Origin: Jeongeupia sp. USM3
Lineage (GTDB): Bacteria; Pseudomonadota; Gammaproteobacteria; Burkholderiales; Chitinibacteraceae
Reading direction: 5' to 3'
Assembly: GCF_001808185.1 (NCBI RefSeq)
Contig: NZ_CP017668.1
Span: 2,356,001-2,420,000 of the forward strand
Length of the DNA stretch: 64,000 nucleotides
The notes beneath the pieces are model-generated. The model made no database searches and was not told the DNA's origin. It was given only the letters and a program-made list of their open reading frames with translations. Of this stretch, positions 34,252-43,001 are shown piece after piece. Made by a program: the position numbers and the translations under genes. The stretch's first letter is position 1. Each line of letters starts with the position of its first letter.

Positions 34252-35049
34252 ATGATCGTGATCCAGGGCGCGATGCAGGTCGAAGTCGCAACATTGGTCT
34301 CGCGCTTGAGCGAGGTGCAGTGCGAAACCGTCGGCGGCTGGACGTTCTGGCGCGGGCGCCTCGCCGGCACGCCGGTCGTCGTCAGCCGGACCGGCATGGG
34401 CATGAGCAATGCCGCGGCGGCGACGGCGATCGCGCTCGAGCGCTATGCGCCAGCCGCGCTGATCAACCAGGGCACGGCCGGCGGCCATGACCCGCAGCTG
34501 CGGCCGAACGATCTGGTCCTCGGTACCCGGGTGATCCACCTCGGCGCATTCCAGAGCCCATTCCGCGACACCGGCAGCGGCAGCGACACGCTGGCGTGGC
34601 GGCCGCTCGACCTGATGGACCGGAGCGAGAGCGCCGATTTCACCATGCCGGTGCCGATGTCGTTCGATGCCGATCCGGACCTGCTCGCGGCGGCGCGCGC
34701 CGGTGCCGACGGCTATGCCGCCGGCCGCGTCGTCGACGGCGTGATCGGTTCGTCCGACGTCTGGAACAACGAGCTCGACCGGATCGCCCACTTCCACGCC
34801 CGCTACGGCACCCTGGTCGAGGAAATGGAGGCGGCATCGGCCGCACAGGTGTGCGGCCAGTACGGCGTGCCCTTCCTGTGTGCACGCGTGGTATCGAACA
34901 ACATCGTCAACGCTTCGCCGCACGACGTCGCGACGGCGATCGCCTGCCAGGACTTCGTCGCCGCGCTGGTTGCCCGCTACCGGCCGGCCGGGCCGGTTCC
35001 GGCGCTGCTGCGGCCGGCGGCCGGCAAAGTCGAAACGGAACAGCCATGA
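34252..35049 (+). CDS. MTA/SAH-nucleosidase-like purine nucleosidase
   Basis: 265-residue protein of the PNP/UDP family. Signatures are 'VVVSRTGMGMSNAAAATAIA', 'LINQGTAGGHDPQLRPNDLV', 'VEEMEAASAAQVCGQY' (substrate ribose-binding Met-Glu) and the catalytic Asp in 'IGSSDVWNN'. E. coli Pfs is about 230 residues, so this is slightly long and may prefer another purine nucleoside such as a 6-oxopurine. ATG at 34252 follows GAGAG. It overlaps the ArsC-like gene (ATGA). Confidence 0.85.
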   Translation: MIVIQGAMQVEVATLVSRLSEVQCETVGGWTFWRGRLAGTPVVVSRTGMGMSNAAAATAIALERYAPAALINQGTAGGHDPQLRPNDLVLGTRVIHLGAFQSPFRDTGSGSDTLAWRPLDLMDRSESADFTMPVPMSFDADPDLLAAARAGADGYAAGRVVDGVIGSSDVWNNELDRIAHFHARYGTLVEEMEAASAAQVCGQYGVPFLCARVVSNNIVNASPHDVATAIACQDFVAALVARYRPAGPVPALLRPAAGKVETEQP

Positions 35050-35369
35050 TCACCATCTATCACAACCCGCGCTGCAGCAAGTCGCGCGGTGTCGAAGCCG
35101 AAGTCATCGAGTACCTGACGGCGCCGCCGGACGTGGCCACCCTGCGCCACCTGCTGTCGCTGCTGCGGCTGAGTCCGCGCGAGCTGATGCGGCGCAAGGA
35201 GGCCGAGTACGCCGAACTCGGCCTCGACGACCCGGCGCTCGACGATGCGGCACTGCTGGCGGCGATGGTCGCGCACCCGCGGCTGATCGAGCGGCCGATC
35301 GTCGTCGCCGACAATGCGCGCGCCGCGCTTGGTCGGCCGCCGGAGGCGGTGCTGGCGCTGCTCGACTAA
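35046..35369 (+). CDS. ArsC-like thioredoxin-fold protein
   Basis: 107-residue glutaredoxin-type ArsC family protein. It starts 'MITIYHNPRCSKSRGVEAEV', with the nucleophilic Cys10 in the CSKSR motif of ArsC. 'HPRLIERPIVV' supplies the conserved Arg (RPI) near residue 83. True arsenate reductases of this class have about 115-140 residues, whereas YfgD/Spx-like relatives are shorter. No ars operon gene is adjacent, so a general thiol role (YfgD-like) is as likely as arsenate reduction. It is coupled to the nucleosidase gene. Confidence 0.85.
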   Translation: MITIYHNPRCSKSRGVEAEVIEYLTAPPDVATLRHLLSLLRLSPRELMRRKEAEYAELGLDDPALDDAALLAAMVAHPRLIERPIVVADNARAALGRPPEAVLALLD

Positions 35370-35408
35370 GTTGGGATTTCCACTCACGCGAGAGACAAGG
35401 AGAAGGCG

Positions 35409-36296
35409 ATGAAGTTGTGGAGTGATTCGTTTCATGACGGCGCCCCGATCCCCGGCGAGTTTGCCTTTGCGGTGCCCGACGCGACCCGGCACCTGACGCT
35501 GTCGGCCAACCGCAACCCGCATCTGGCGTGGCGCAACGTGCCGCTCGACACGCGTTCGTTCGCGCTGATCGTGCACGATCCCGACGCACCGAGCAGCGGC
35601 GACGACGTTAACCGTTCCGGCCGCGAGGTGGCCGCCAGCCTGGCGCGCACGGAGTTCGTCCACTGGGTGCTGGTCGACATGCCGGCGAAGACCTCTGAGA
35701 TTGCCGCCGGCAGCCAGGCCGACGGTGTCGTCGCGCACGGCAAGCCGGCGACGGCGCCGCTGGGCCGGCACGGCGTCAACGACTACAGCGGCTGGTTCGC
35801 CGGCGATTCGGCGATGGCCGGCCAGTACCACGGTTACGACGGGCCCTGCCCGCCATGGAACGACGCGCTGGCGCATCGCTATGTGTTCACCTTGTACGCG
35901 CTCGACATCGACCGAATCGCGGTCGACGGCGATTTCACCGCCGCCGACGTGCGCAAGGCGATGGCCGGCCATGTGCTGGCCAAGGCGGCGCTGACTGGCA
36001 CGTATACGCTGAATCCGGCGCTGCGGACCATGGACGGCCATGGCGAGTTCCAGCAGGTATCGTGCGAGGCGCTCGACTACCTCGAGATCGCCTGCATGGG
36101 GCGCTACAAGCTGCACCTGGAACTGGTCGGCGGCGAATCGACGACCGGGCTGGCGCAGGACATCCGCGATCACGGTCACGCCGAGTACCTGGTGCTCGGC
36201 ACGCACGACGGCGAGGTCGAGGTGCGCTTCGACCGGATCCGTGCGCTGACGCCGCTGACGCCGGGTGCGCGCTTCGGCCACGTGGCCTTGCGCTGA
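35409..36296 (+). CDS. Fusion: YbhB/PEBP-family domain with C-terminal Rof (Rho-binding antiterminator)-like domain
   Basis: 295 residues in one frame. Residues 1-205 form a YbhB/YbcL phosphatidylethanolamine-binding-protein domain: 'AFAVPDATRHLTLSANRNPH', 'FALIVHDPDAPS', 'EFVHWVLVDMP' and 'GYDGPCPPWNDALAHRYVFT'. Residues about 215-282 match Rof (YaeO), a small protein that binds Rho and blocks termination: 'EALDYLEIACMGRYKLHLEL', then 'HAEYLVLGTHDGEVEVRFDR' and 'IRAL', keeping Rof's LE-x-AC, EYLV and R-x-D-x-I pattern. Rof is normally a free protein of about 85 residues. The start has AAGGAGAAGGCG just upstream. Cytoplasmic, no signal peptide. Confidence 0.85.
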   Translation: MKLWSDSFHDGAPIPGEFAFAVPDATRHLTLSANRNPHLAWRNVPLDTRSFALIVHDPDAPSSGDDVNRSGREVAASLARTEFVHWVLVDMPAKTSEIAAGSQADGVVAHGKPATAPLGRHGVNDYSGWFAGDSAMAGQYHGYDGPCPPWNDALAHRYVFTLYALDIDRIAVDGDFTAADVRKAMAGHVLAKAALTGTYTLNPALRTMDGHGEFQQVSCEALDYLEIACMGRYKLHLELVGGESTTGLAQDIRDHGHAEYLVLGTHDGEVEVRFDRIRALTPLTPGARFGHVALR

Positions 36297-36349
36297 GTAA
36301 GGCGGCGCCGCACAGCGACGCCGTCTCAGTCACAGGTTGTCGGCCGCCG

Positions 36350-38581
36350 CTACAGGCGGCGCAGCATCCCGGCCTGCCCGGCCAGACCGCCGACGGCAGG
36401 CCGCGGCGCCTCGTCGATCGTCCTCGGCTGCGGCACGGCCGACGGCGCCAGCGCATGGCCGTAGATCGGTGCGACCGGGCTGTCGTAGACGACTTCGGTA
36501 TCGGTGCCGACCTGGATCCGCTCGAGCCCGGTCCGGGTGATCGTTGTCACCTCGTGCACGCCGGCGGGCAGTGGCGAGAACGTCAGCAGCAGGTCGCGGC
36601 TGAGCAGGCCGACCTTCTTGCCGACGCTGGTCCCCTGGCCGTCGTTGTACAGCACCGTGGTCCACTGCCGCCTGCCGACGTGGTTCGCGCGTCTGCCGCG
36701 GAACACGTCGCCGAGGAACTGCAGCGGCGTGCGGCTGCGCTCGGTCAGCGACTGCACCTGCCATTGCAGGTCCGAGCCGTACAGAAACAGGTCGAGCCGG
36801 TCGCGCTCGGCCGCCGATTTCCAGTCGAACACGCAGCCGATCGCCTTGATGTAGCCGGGCTCGCCCGGCCGTTGCGACGGTGCACGGATCGTCGCGGCGA
36901 TGTTGGCGCGGATCGGCAGCGTGCCGGACGGCAGGTAGAGTTCGCCGTCGACCTCGGTGCCGTTGCGTACTTCATCGGGCAGTTGCGCGTACAGCCGGAA
37001 GCCCGACGAGGAGATGTCGTCGATCGTGCCGTAGGTGGTCGCGCCGCCGGGGAAGCGCAGCCGGGCCGGCAGCGGGATCGGGAAGCGGTACTCGTTGCGC
37101 CGGCTCTGGCTGCTGGCGCGGGTGAACAGCAGCATCAGCAGTGCGAGCCCGCCGTTGATCACCGCCCAGATCGAGTTGGCGATCAGCCCGTCGAGCGGCA
37201 GCTTGCCGAAGTACGCGTACATCGCCAGGCCGACCGGAACCGCGACGACCGACAGCACCAGGATCAGGAACTGCGGCAGCACGAAGCGCCGGTAGCCGCC
37301 GCCGGCGACCGACTTGCTGGTGACGGTGAACTTGAGCTTGCCGCGGATCATCGCCAGCGTCGCCCAGGCGAATGCCCAGAAACGTGCGAAGTTGTACTGC
37401 TCGATGATCAGCGTCCGGCCGTAGCCGCGGCTGATTTCCTCGTACATGAAGAAGGTCAGCACAATGTAGGGGATGAAGCGGATCAGGAAGCCCTCGCTGA
37501 AGCTCGAGATCGGCGACAGCCCGGTCGTCAGCACGACGATGGGCGCGATGTAGAAGAAGCCCTTCTGCCAGCCGTCGAAATAGGTGCTCATCGACGCGAC
37601 ATAGTTGAGCCGCTGCGCGAACGTCAGCCCGCGCGCGAACAGCACGCCCTCGCGGCGCCAGATCTGCATCGCCCCCTGGCCCCAGCGGATGCGCTGCTTG
37701 ATGAACGGGATGATCGACGCCGGCGCAATGCCGAATGCCAGCGAATGCGGGTGGTAGACCGACGAGAAGCCGGCCTTGTGCAGCTTCAGCGAGGTGTGCA
37801 GGTCCTCGGTGACCGTGCTGGTGGCGAAGCCGCCGATCGCATCGAGCGAGGAGCGCCGGAGGATCGCGCAGCTGCCGCAGAAGAACGCGGCATTCCAGTA
37901 GTCCTTGCCGCGCTGGATCACGCGGAAGAACAGCGACTGCTCGGTCCAGACCGTCGTCTGTCTGTCCTTGCGGTGCTGGTACGAATCGAGGTTGAAGAAG
38001 TCCTGCGGCGTCTGCACGAACGACACCTCGGGATCGTTGAAGTAACCGAGCGTTTCGACCAGGAAGCGCCGTGCCGGCGCGTGGTCGGCGTCGAACACCG
38101 CGACGAAGTCGGCCCGGCTCTGCGCCAGTCCGGCGTTGAGGTTGCCGGCCTTGGCGTGCTCGTTGCTGCCGCGTGCGTGGTAGCCGCAGCCGAGCTCGGC
38201 TGCGAGCTGCGCCATTGCCGGCCGGTTGCCGTCGTCGAGCAGCCAGACCTTGTGCGGGTAGTCCATCTCGATTGCGGCGAGCAGCGTGCGCCGGACGAGG
38301 TTGACCGACTCGTTCAGCGTCGGGACCAGCACGTCGACGCTCAGCCCGGGTGGTGCCGGGGGCATCTCGCGGTCGGCCAGCCGCCACGTCATTACCAGGT
38401 GCAGCAGCGCGGTGACGAAACCGTACAGCTCGGCGACGTAGAGCAGCACCGAGAAGACCGGCGCCTGCGGGTTGAACACGGTCGGCCGCCAGCTCAGGTA
38501 GATGACGGCGACGACCAGGTAGGCGATGACGACGAGGATTTGCGCCGGGCGCAGTTGCTCGTACCGGATGCCTTTGCTCAT
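36350..38581 (-). CDS. BcsA-like processive glycosyltransferase with PilZ domain
   Basis: 743-residue membrane glycosyltransferase family 2 enzyme. Two N-terminal helices precede the GT-A domain with DDG (116-118), 'VFDADHAP' (DAD 164-166), 'TVTEDLHTS' (TED 258-260) and 'QRIRWGQG' (QxxRW 296-300), the signature of processive beta-glycan synthases. Several helices follow. From about residue 493 a PilZ domain has RxxxR ('RRNEYR', Arg495/Arg499) and DxSxxG ('DISSSG', Asp521-Gly526), both needed for cyclic-di-GMP binding. No bcsB, bcsC or bcsZ gene lies nearby, so the polymer may not be cellulose. It is convergent with the PEBP-Rof gene, and weak GC hairpins separate them. Confidence 0.88.
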   Translation of the reverse strand: MSKGIRYEQLRPAQILVVIAYLVVAVIYLSWRPTVFNPQAPVFSVLLYVAELYGFVTALLHLVMTWRLADREMPPAPPGLSVDVLVPTLNESVNLVRRTLLAAIEMDYPHKVWLLDDGNRPAMAQLAAELGCGYHARGSNEHAKAGNLNAGLAQSRADFVAVFDADHAPARRFLVETLGYFNDPEVSFVQTPQDFFNLDSYQHRKDRQTTVWTEQSLFFRVIQRGKDYWNAAFFCGSCAILRRSSLDAIGGFATSTVTEDLHTSLKLHKAGFSSVYHPHSLAFGIAPASIIPFIKQRIRWGQGAMQIWRREGVLFARGLTFAQRLNYVASMSTYFDGWQKGFFYIAPIVVLTTGLSPISSFSEGFLIRFIPYIVLTFFMYEEISRGYGRTLIIEQYNFARFWAFAWATLAMIRGKLKFTVTSKSVAGGGYRRFVLPQFLILVLSVVAVPVGLAMYAYFGKLPLDGLIANSIWAVINGGLALLMLLFTRASSQSRRNEYRFPIPLPARLRFPGGATTYGTIDDISSSGFRLYAQLPDEVRNGTEVDGELYLPSGTLPIRANIAATIRAPSQRPGEPGYIKAIGCVFDWKSAAERDRLDLFLYGSDLQWQVQSLTERSRTPLQFLGDVFRGRRANHVGRRQWTTVLYNDGQGTSVGKKVGLLSRDLLLTFSPLPAGVHEVTTITRTGLERIQVGTDTEVVYDSPVAPIYGHALAPSAVPQPRTIDEAPRPAVGGLAGQAGMLRRL

Positions 38582-38842
38582 GATGCGGCTCCTGCATGAC
38601 CCGTGCCGCTTTGTCCGACGACCGCGGCGGGTCGTTATCGTCGGCGGCGCGAGGCACCGCCATGGCGGACTTTCTAACTTATGAGATTCACGCTAGCACC
38701 GGTGCCGGTGCTTTGCGCCTCAAACGACAGCCGGCAAGGCGGGAGCGCCGGCCGGCCGGAATCGGTGGCCGGACGGCGGGCAGGTGCGCGCGGCGCGTTC
38801 CGGCCCTACACTCGGGGACCGTCCACCCATGGAGCCCGCCCC

Positions 38843-39580
38843 GTGATCACCCAGAGCCACTTTGTCGACCTGCCGACCGCAACCGGCAGCATGCGCACCT
38901 ATGTCCACCGCCCGACCGGCGAAGGCCGGTATCCGGCGGTGCTGTTCTACTCGGAGATCTTCCAGCAGACCGGGCCGATCGAGCGCGCGGCGCGGCTGAT
39001 CGCCGGCCACGGTTATGCGGTGCTGGTACCCGAGGTGTTCCACGAGCTGAATCCGGCCGGGACCGTGCTCGCCTACGACGACGCCGGCCGCGACAAGGGC
39101 AACGCCGACAAGGCGGCCAAGCCGGCCGAGCACTACGACAGCGACAACCGGGCGATGCTGGGCTGGCTGGCGGCCCAGCCGTGGTACGACGGCCACGCCG
39201 GCGCGATGGGCTTCTGCATCGGCGGCCATCTGGCCTTCCGCGCCGCGCTGCAGCCCGAGATCGCGGCGACCGCGTGCTTCTACGCGACCGACCTGCATTC
39301 GGACACCATCCCCAACGGCCCGGGCCAGCACAGCATGGACCGGCTGGCCGAGATCCGCGGCGAGCTGTTGATGATCTGGGGCAAGCAGGACCCGCACATT
39401 CCGGCCGCCGGCCGTGCGCAGGTCTACCAGAAGCTGGCCGATGCCGGCCTCGACTTCGGCTGGCACGAGTTCAACGGCCAGCACGCCTTCATGCGCGACG
39501 AGGGCGAGCGCTACGACGCGCAGCTGGCGCTGACCGGCTACCGGCTCGCGCTGGACCTGTTCGGCCGCACGCTGCGCTGA
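38843..39580 (+). CDS. Dienelactone hydrolase family protein
   Basis: 245-residue alpha/beta hydrolase. The nucleophile elbow is 'MGFCIGGHLAF' with a Cys nucleophile, as in true dienelactone hydrolases. The Asp is in 'IWGKQDPHIPAAGR' and the His in 'FNGQHAFMRDEG'. 'YPAVLFYSEIFQQTGPIER' provides the substrate-side Glu. Substrate is uncertain: carboxymethylenebutenolidase-like lactones or other esters. GTG at 38843 is chosen with a GGAG site about 10 bases upstream. A -10-like TACACT lies at 38817-38822. Convergent with the SDR gene. Confidence 0.88.
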   Translation: MITQSHFVDLPTATGSMRTYVHRPTGEGRYPAVLFYSEIFQQTGPIERAARLIAGHGYAVLVPEVFHELNPAGTVLAYDDAGRDKGNADKAAKPAEHYDSDNRAMLGWLAAQPWYDGHAGAMGFCIGGHLAFRAALQPEIAATACFYATDLHSDTIPNGPGQHSMDRLAEIRGELLMIWGKQDPHIPAAGRAQVYQKLADAGLDFGWHEFNGQHAFMRDEGERYDAQLALTGYRLALDLFGRTLR

Positions 39581-39601
39581 CCGTGATCCGATGCGGCGCG
39601 G

Positions 39602-40390
39602 CTAGTTGATCGACAGCGCCGCGTCGACGACGAAATCCCGGCCGGTGCAGCCGCGGCTGGCGCGCGAGGCGAGGAACAGCGCCATGTGCGCGCAGTCGCT
39701 GGCGTCGAGGCGGAACTTCAGCGCCTGCTGGTCGAGAAAGCGCTGCTCCATCTCCGGCGTGCCGGCGTCCTGCCACAGCCGCACCTGCTTGTCGGTGCGG
39801 ATCGCGCCGGGGACGATGCTGTTGACGCGGATGCCGTCCGGGCCGAGGTCGCGGGCCAGGGTGCGCGTCAGCCCGTGGATCGCCGCCTTGGCCGTCGTGT
39901 ACGCCGGCATCGTCGGGTTGCCGCGCATCCACGCGATCGACCCCATGTTGATGATCGTGCCCGCCTGCCGGGCGCGCATGCCCGGGACGACCGCCTGGAC
40001 CGCAAACACGTGATGGCGCAGGTTGGTGGCCATCGCGTCGTCCCAGTAGGCGGCGTCGAGGCTGTCGAGCGTATGGCGGTCATCGCGCGCGGCATTGTTG
40101 ATCAGCACGTCGACGCCATGCCAGACCGACTCGACCTCGTGGATCGCCGCCTGCAGCGCGGCGACGTCGCGGACGTCGCAATGCAGGTACTGCATCGGCG
40201 CGTCCGGGTGCCGCGCCAGCAGCGCGTTGGCGGCAGCATCGTCGATGTCGAGGAAAGCCACCCTGGCGCCCTGCGCCAGAAAAGCCTCGACCAGCGCCTC
40301 GCCGATGCCGGATGCGCCGCCGCTGACCAGCACGCGCTGGCCGGCGAGGTCGGCGTAATGCACTTCGGTGTAACTGAGGGCGTTGGGCAT
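39602..40390 (-). CDS. Short-chain dehydrogenase/reductase
   Basis: 262-residue classical SDR. The cofactor motif is 'VLVSGGASGIGEALVEAF', with 'LDIDDAAA' (Asp after beta2, favouring NAD). 'INNAARD' is the NNAG-like strand; catalytic Ser is in 'NMGSIAW' and Tyr/Lys in 'AYTTAKAAIHG'. 'GRDFVVDAALSIN' closes the fold. It resembles sugar or galactitol dehydrogenases, but the substrate is unassigned. The start at 40390 has AAGGA 8 bases upstream. Stands alone between convergent and divergent neighbours. Confidence 0.88.
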   Translation of the reverse strand: MPNALSYTEVHYADLAGQRVLVSGGASGIGEALVEAFLAQGARVAFLDIDDAAANALLARHPDAPMQYLHCDVRDVAALQAAIHEVESVWHGVDVLINNAARDDRHTLDSLDAAYWDDAMATNLRHHVFAVQAVVPGMRARQAGTIINMGSIAWMRGNPTMPAYTTAKAAIHGLTRTLARDLGPDGIRVNSIVPGAIRTDKQVRLWQDAGTPEMEQRFLDQQALKFRLDASDCAHMALFLASRASRGCTGRDFVVDAALSIN

Positions 40391-40564
40391 GGTGCGTCCT
40401 TGCGGCGGGTTCGATGCCGCCAATCTAGCGCGTGCCGCGGCCGGCCGGTACGCAGAAATGTCAATCCGCCGGCGGTTTTTCCGGCCGGCCATCGCGTGAA
40501 GTCATTACAGAAGCGGGCGGGCCTGATGGGCTAAACTCGCAGGGCCATGCCCATGGAGTACACG

Positions 40565-41587
40565 ATGTCCGATTCCGCCCGCGCCGACTGGCTGCGCCGC
40601 CTGCCCAAGACCGAGCTGCACCTGCACATCGAGGGCACGCTCGAACCCGAGCTGATGTTCGAGCTGGCGCAGCGCAACGGCGTGACCCTGCCATACCCGG
40701 ATGTCGACGCGCTGCGCGCCGCCTACGATTTCCACAACCTGCAGTCCTTCCTCGACCTGTACTACGCCGGTGCCGGCGTGCTGCTGACCGAGGCCGATTT
40801 CTACGACCTGACCTGGGCCTACCTCGAACGCGCCCACGCCGACCGCGTCGTCCACGTCGAGATCTTCTTCGATCCGCAGACGCACACCGAGCGCGGCGTG
40901 CCGTTCGAGACCGCGCTGGCCGGCATCCGCCGCGCACTGCTCGACGGCGAGGCCAGGCTCGGCATCGGCTTCCGGCTGATCCTGTGCTTCCTGCGCCACC
41001 TGTCCGAAGAAGCGGGCTTTGCCACGCTCGAGCAGGCGCTGCCCTATCTCGAGCAGATCGACGGTGTCGGCCTCGACTCGAGCGAGCGCGGCCATCCGCC
41101 GGAGAAGTTCGAACGGCTGTTCGCCCAGTGCAAGCAGCTCGGCCTGGCGCGCGTCGCCCATGCCGGCGAGGAAGGCCCGGCCGACTACGTCTGGCAGGCG
41201 ATCCGGCTGCTCGACGTCGCCCGCATCGACCACGGCGTGCGCGCGCTCGAGGACGACGCGCTGGTCGCCTATCTGGCCGAGCGGCGCATGCCGCTGACCG
41301 TGTGCCCGCTGTCGAACGTCAAGCTGCGCGTGTTCGACACGCTGGCCGACCATCCGCTGCGCACGCTGCTCGAGCGCGGGCTGGTGGCGACGATCAATTC
41401 GGACGATCCGGCCTACTTCGGCGGCTATGTCGGCCAGAACTGGCTGGCCTGTGCCGATGCGCTGGACCTGACGCGCGCCGAACTGGTCCGGCTGGCGAAG
41501 AACGGCATCGAGGCGAGCTGGATGAGTGACGCCGAGAAATCGCGCTGGTATCTGGACATCGACACGCTGGCCGCCGAGCCGGCCTGA
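40565..41587 (+). CDS. add: Adenosine/adenine deaminase
   Basis: 340-residue zinc-dependent amidohydrolase. The metal site begins 'KTELHLHIEGTLEP' (His19, His21), then 'VAHAGEEGP' (His plus proton-shuttling Glu), 'ARIDHGVRAL' and the Asp pair in 'TINSDDPAYFGGYVG'. This 340-residue subgroup includes both adenosine deaminases and adenine deaminases of the yeast AAH1 type; sequence alone does not decide. It releases ammonia to make inosine or hypoxanthine in purine salvage. GGAG lies six bases before the ATG. Confidence 0.9.
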   Translation: MSDSARADWLRRLPKTELHLHIEGTLEPELMFELAQRNGVTLPYPDVDALRAAYDFHNLQSFLDLYYAGAGVLLTEADFYDLTWAYLERAHADRVVHVEIFFDPQTHTERGVPFETALAGIRRALLDGEARLGIGFRLILCFLRHLSEEAGFATLEQALPYLEQIDGVGLDSSERGHPPEKFERLFAQCKQLGLARVAHAGEEGPADYVWQAIRLLDVARIDHGVRALEDDALVAYLAERRMPLTVCPLSNVKLRVFDTLADHPLRTLLERGLVATINSDDPAYFGGYVGQNWLACADALDLTRAELVRLAKNGIEASWMSDAEKSRWYLDIDTLAAEPA

Positions 41588-41612
41588 CCCACCCTCACCC
41601 GCGGATACCGCC

Positions 41613-43001
41613 ATGGGCAACATCAGCCGCAAGCACCGCCAGAGCATCGGCAAGGCCATCCGCGACAGGGTGCCGCGTTCGGCCCATGCGCACTGGCCGC
41701 AGCGCGCGCGCGATCCGGTCGCGCTGATCGAGGCATCGAGCGCCGGCCGGGTGCCGGCACTGGTGCCGCTGCGCTACGGCCGGATGCAGGCGTCGCCGTT
41801 CGCCTTCTTCCGCGGTACGTCCTTGCTGCAGGCGTTCGATCTGCAAGGCAGCGCCGACACCGGTCTGGCGACGCAGATCTGCGGCGACTGCCACCTGATG
41901 AACTTCAACGTGTTCGCCACGCCCGAACGCAACCTCGTCTTCGACATCAACGATTTCGACGAGACGCATCCGGGGCCGTGGGAGTGGGACATCAAGCGGC
42001 TGGCCGTCAGCACCGTGCTGGCGGCGCGCGAGCGCGGCCTGAGCGACGCGCGCGCGCGCGACCTAGTGCGCACGCTGGTCCAGAGCTACCGGATCCGCAT
42101 GGCCGGGTACGCGCGGATGAGCGAGCTCGAACTGTGGTGCGAGAAGATCGGCTTCGATGCGCTCAAGGGCGCCGTTGCCGACCCGGCGATCCACGCCAAG
42201 CTCGACCAGAGCGCTGCCAAGGCGCGCCGCCGCACCCACGACCGGCTGCTGCCGAAGATCACCACCGAGGTCGACGGCACGCTGAAACTCGTCGACAACC
42301 CGCCGGTGATCTTCCACCTCAACAACGAGCATTCGCTGCTGCCCGACGACGACGTGATGCGCCAGGCCGCCGACATGCTCGACATCATGCAGCCGAGCTA
42401 CGCGCAGTACCTCGGTACCCTGCAGGACGACCGGCGCCAGTTGCTGTCGCGCTACCGGATGGTCGACATCGCCTTCAAGGTCGTCGGCGTCGGCAGCGTC
42501 GGCACGCGCTGCCTGGTGATCCTGCTGATGGACGAGCACGACCAGCCGCTGTTCCTGCAGCTGAAGGAAGCGCGCGAATCGGTGCTCGCCAGCGTGCTGC
42601 CGCCGGCGCCGTACCCGCACCAGGGCCAGCGCGTCGTGTCGGGCCAGCGGCTGATGCAGGCGACCAGCGATTTCTTCCTCGGCTGGCTGGTCGGCCCGAC
42701 CGGGCGGCACTTCTACGTGCGGCAGCTGCGCGACATGAAGCTGTCGGCGCGGCTCGAGACCTACGATGCCGACATGCTCGAGGCCTATATCGGCTCCTGC
42801 GGCTGGACGCTGGCGCGCGCGCATGCCAAGGCCAGCGGGCTGTCGGCCGAGATTGCCGGTTATCTGGGCAGCAGCGATGCCTTCGACAATGCGATTGCCG
42901 ATTACGCGCTGGCTTATGCCGACCAGACCGAGGCGGACTATGCGCTGTTCAGGAAGGCGATTGCGGACGGGCGGTTGCCGGTGCAGTTGCCGGAGGAGTG
43001 A
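41613..43001 (+). CDS. DUF2252 family protein
   Basis: 462-residue DUF2252 protein. The family pattern is clear: 'FAFFRGTSLLQAFDL', 'GDCHLMNFNVFATPERNLVF', 'DINDFDETHPGPWEWDIKRL', 'VVGVGSVGTRCLVILLMD' and 'GQRLMQATSDFFLGWL'. The GDxHxxNF and DFDE motifs recall the catalytic and metal loops of APH/kinase folds, so a kinase-like activity is plausible but unproven. It follows the deaminase gene by 25 bases and is likely co-transcribed. A long non-coding block begins after the stop. Confidence 0.9.
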   Translation: MGNISRKHRQSIGKAIRDRVPRSAHAHWPQRARDPVALIEASSAGRVPALVPLRYGRMQASPFAFFRGTSLLQAFDLQGSADTGLATQICGDCHLMNFNVFATPERNLVFDINDFDETHPGPWEWDIKRLAVSTVLAARERGLSDARARDLVRTLVQSYRIRMAGYARMSELELWCEKIGFDALKGAVADPAIHAKLDQSAAKARRRTHDRLLPKITTEVDGTLKLVDNPPVIFHLNNEHSLLPDDDVMRQAADMLDIMQPSYAQYLGTLQDDRRQLLSRYRMVDIAFKVVGVGSVGTRCLVILLMDEHDQPLFLQLKEARESVLASVLPPAPYPHQGQRVVSGQRLMQATSDFFLGWLVGPTGRHFYVRQLRDMKLSARLETYDADMLEAYIGSCGWTLARAHAKASGLSAEIAGYLGSSDAFDNAIADYALAYADQTEADYALFRKAIADGRLPVQLPEE

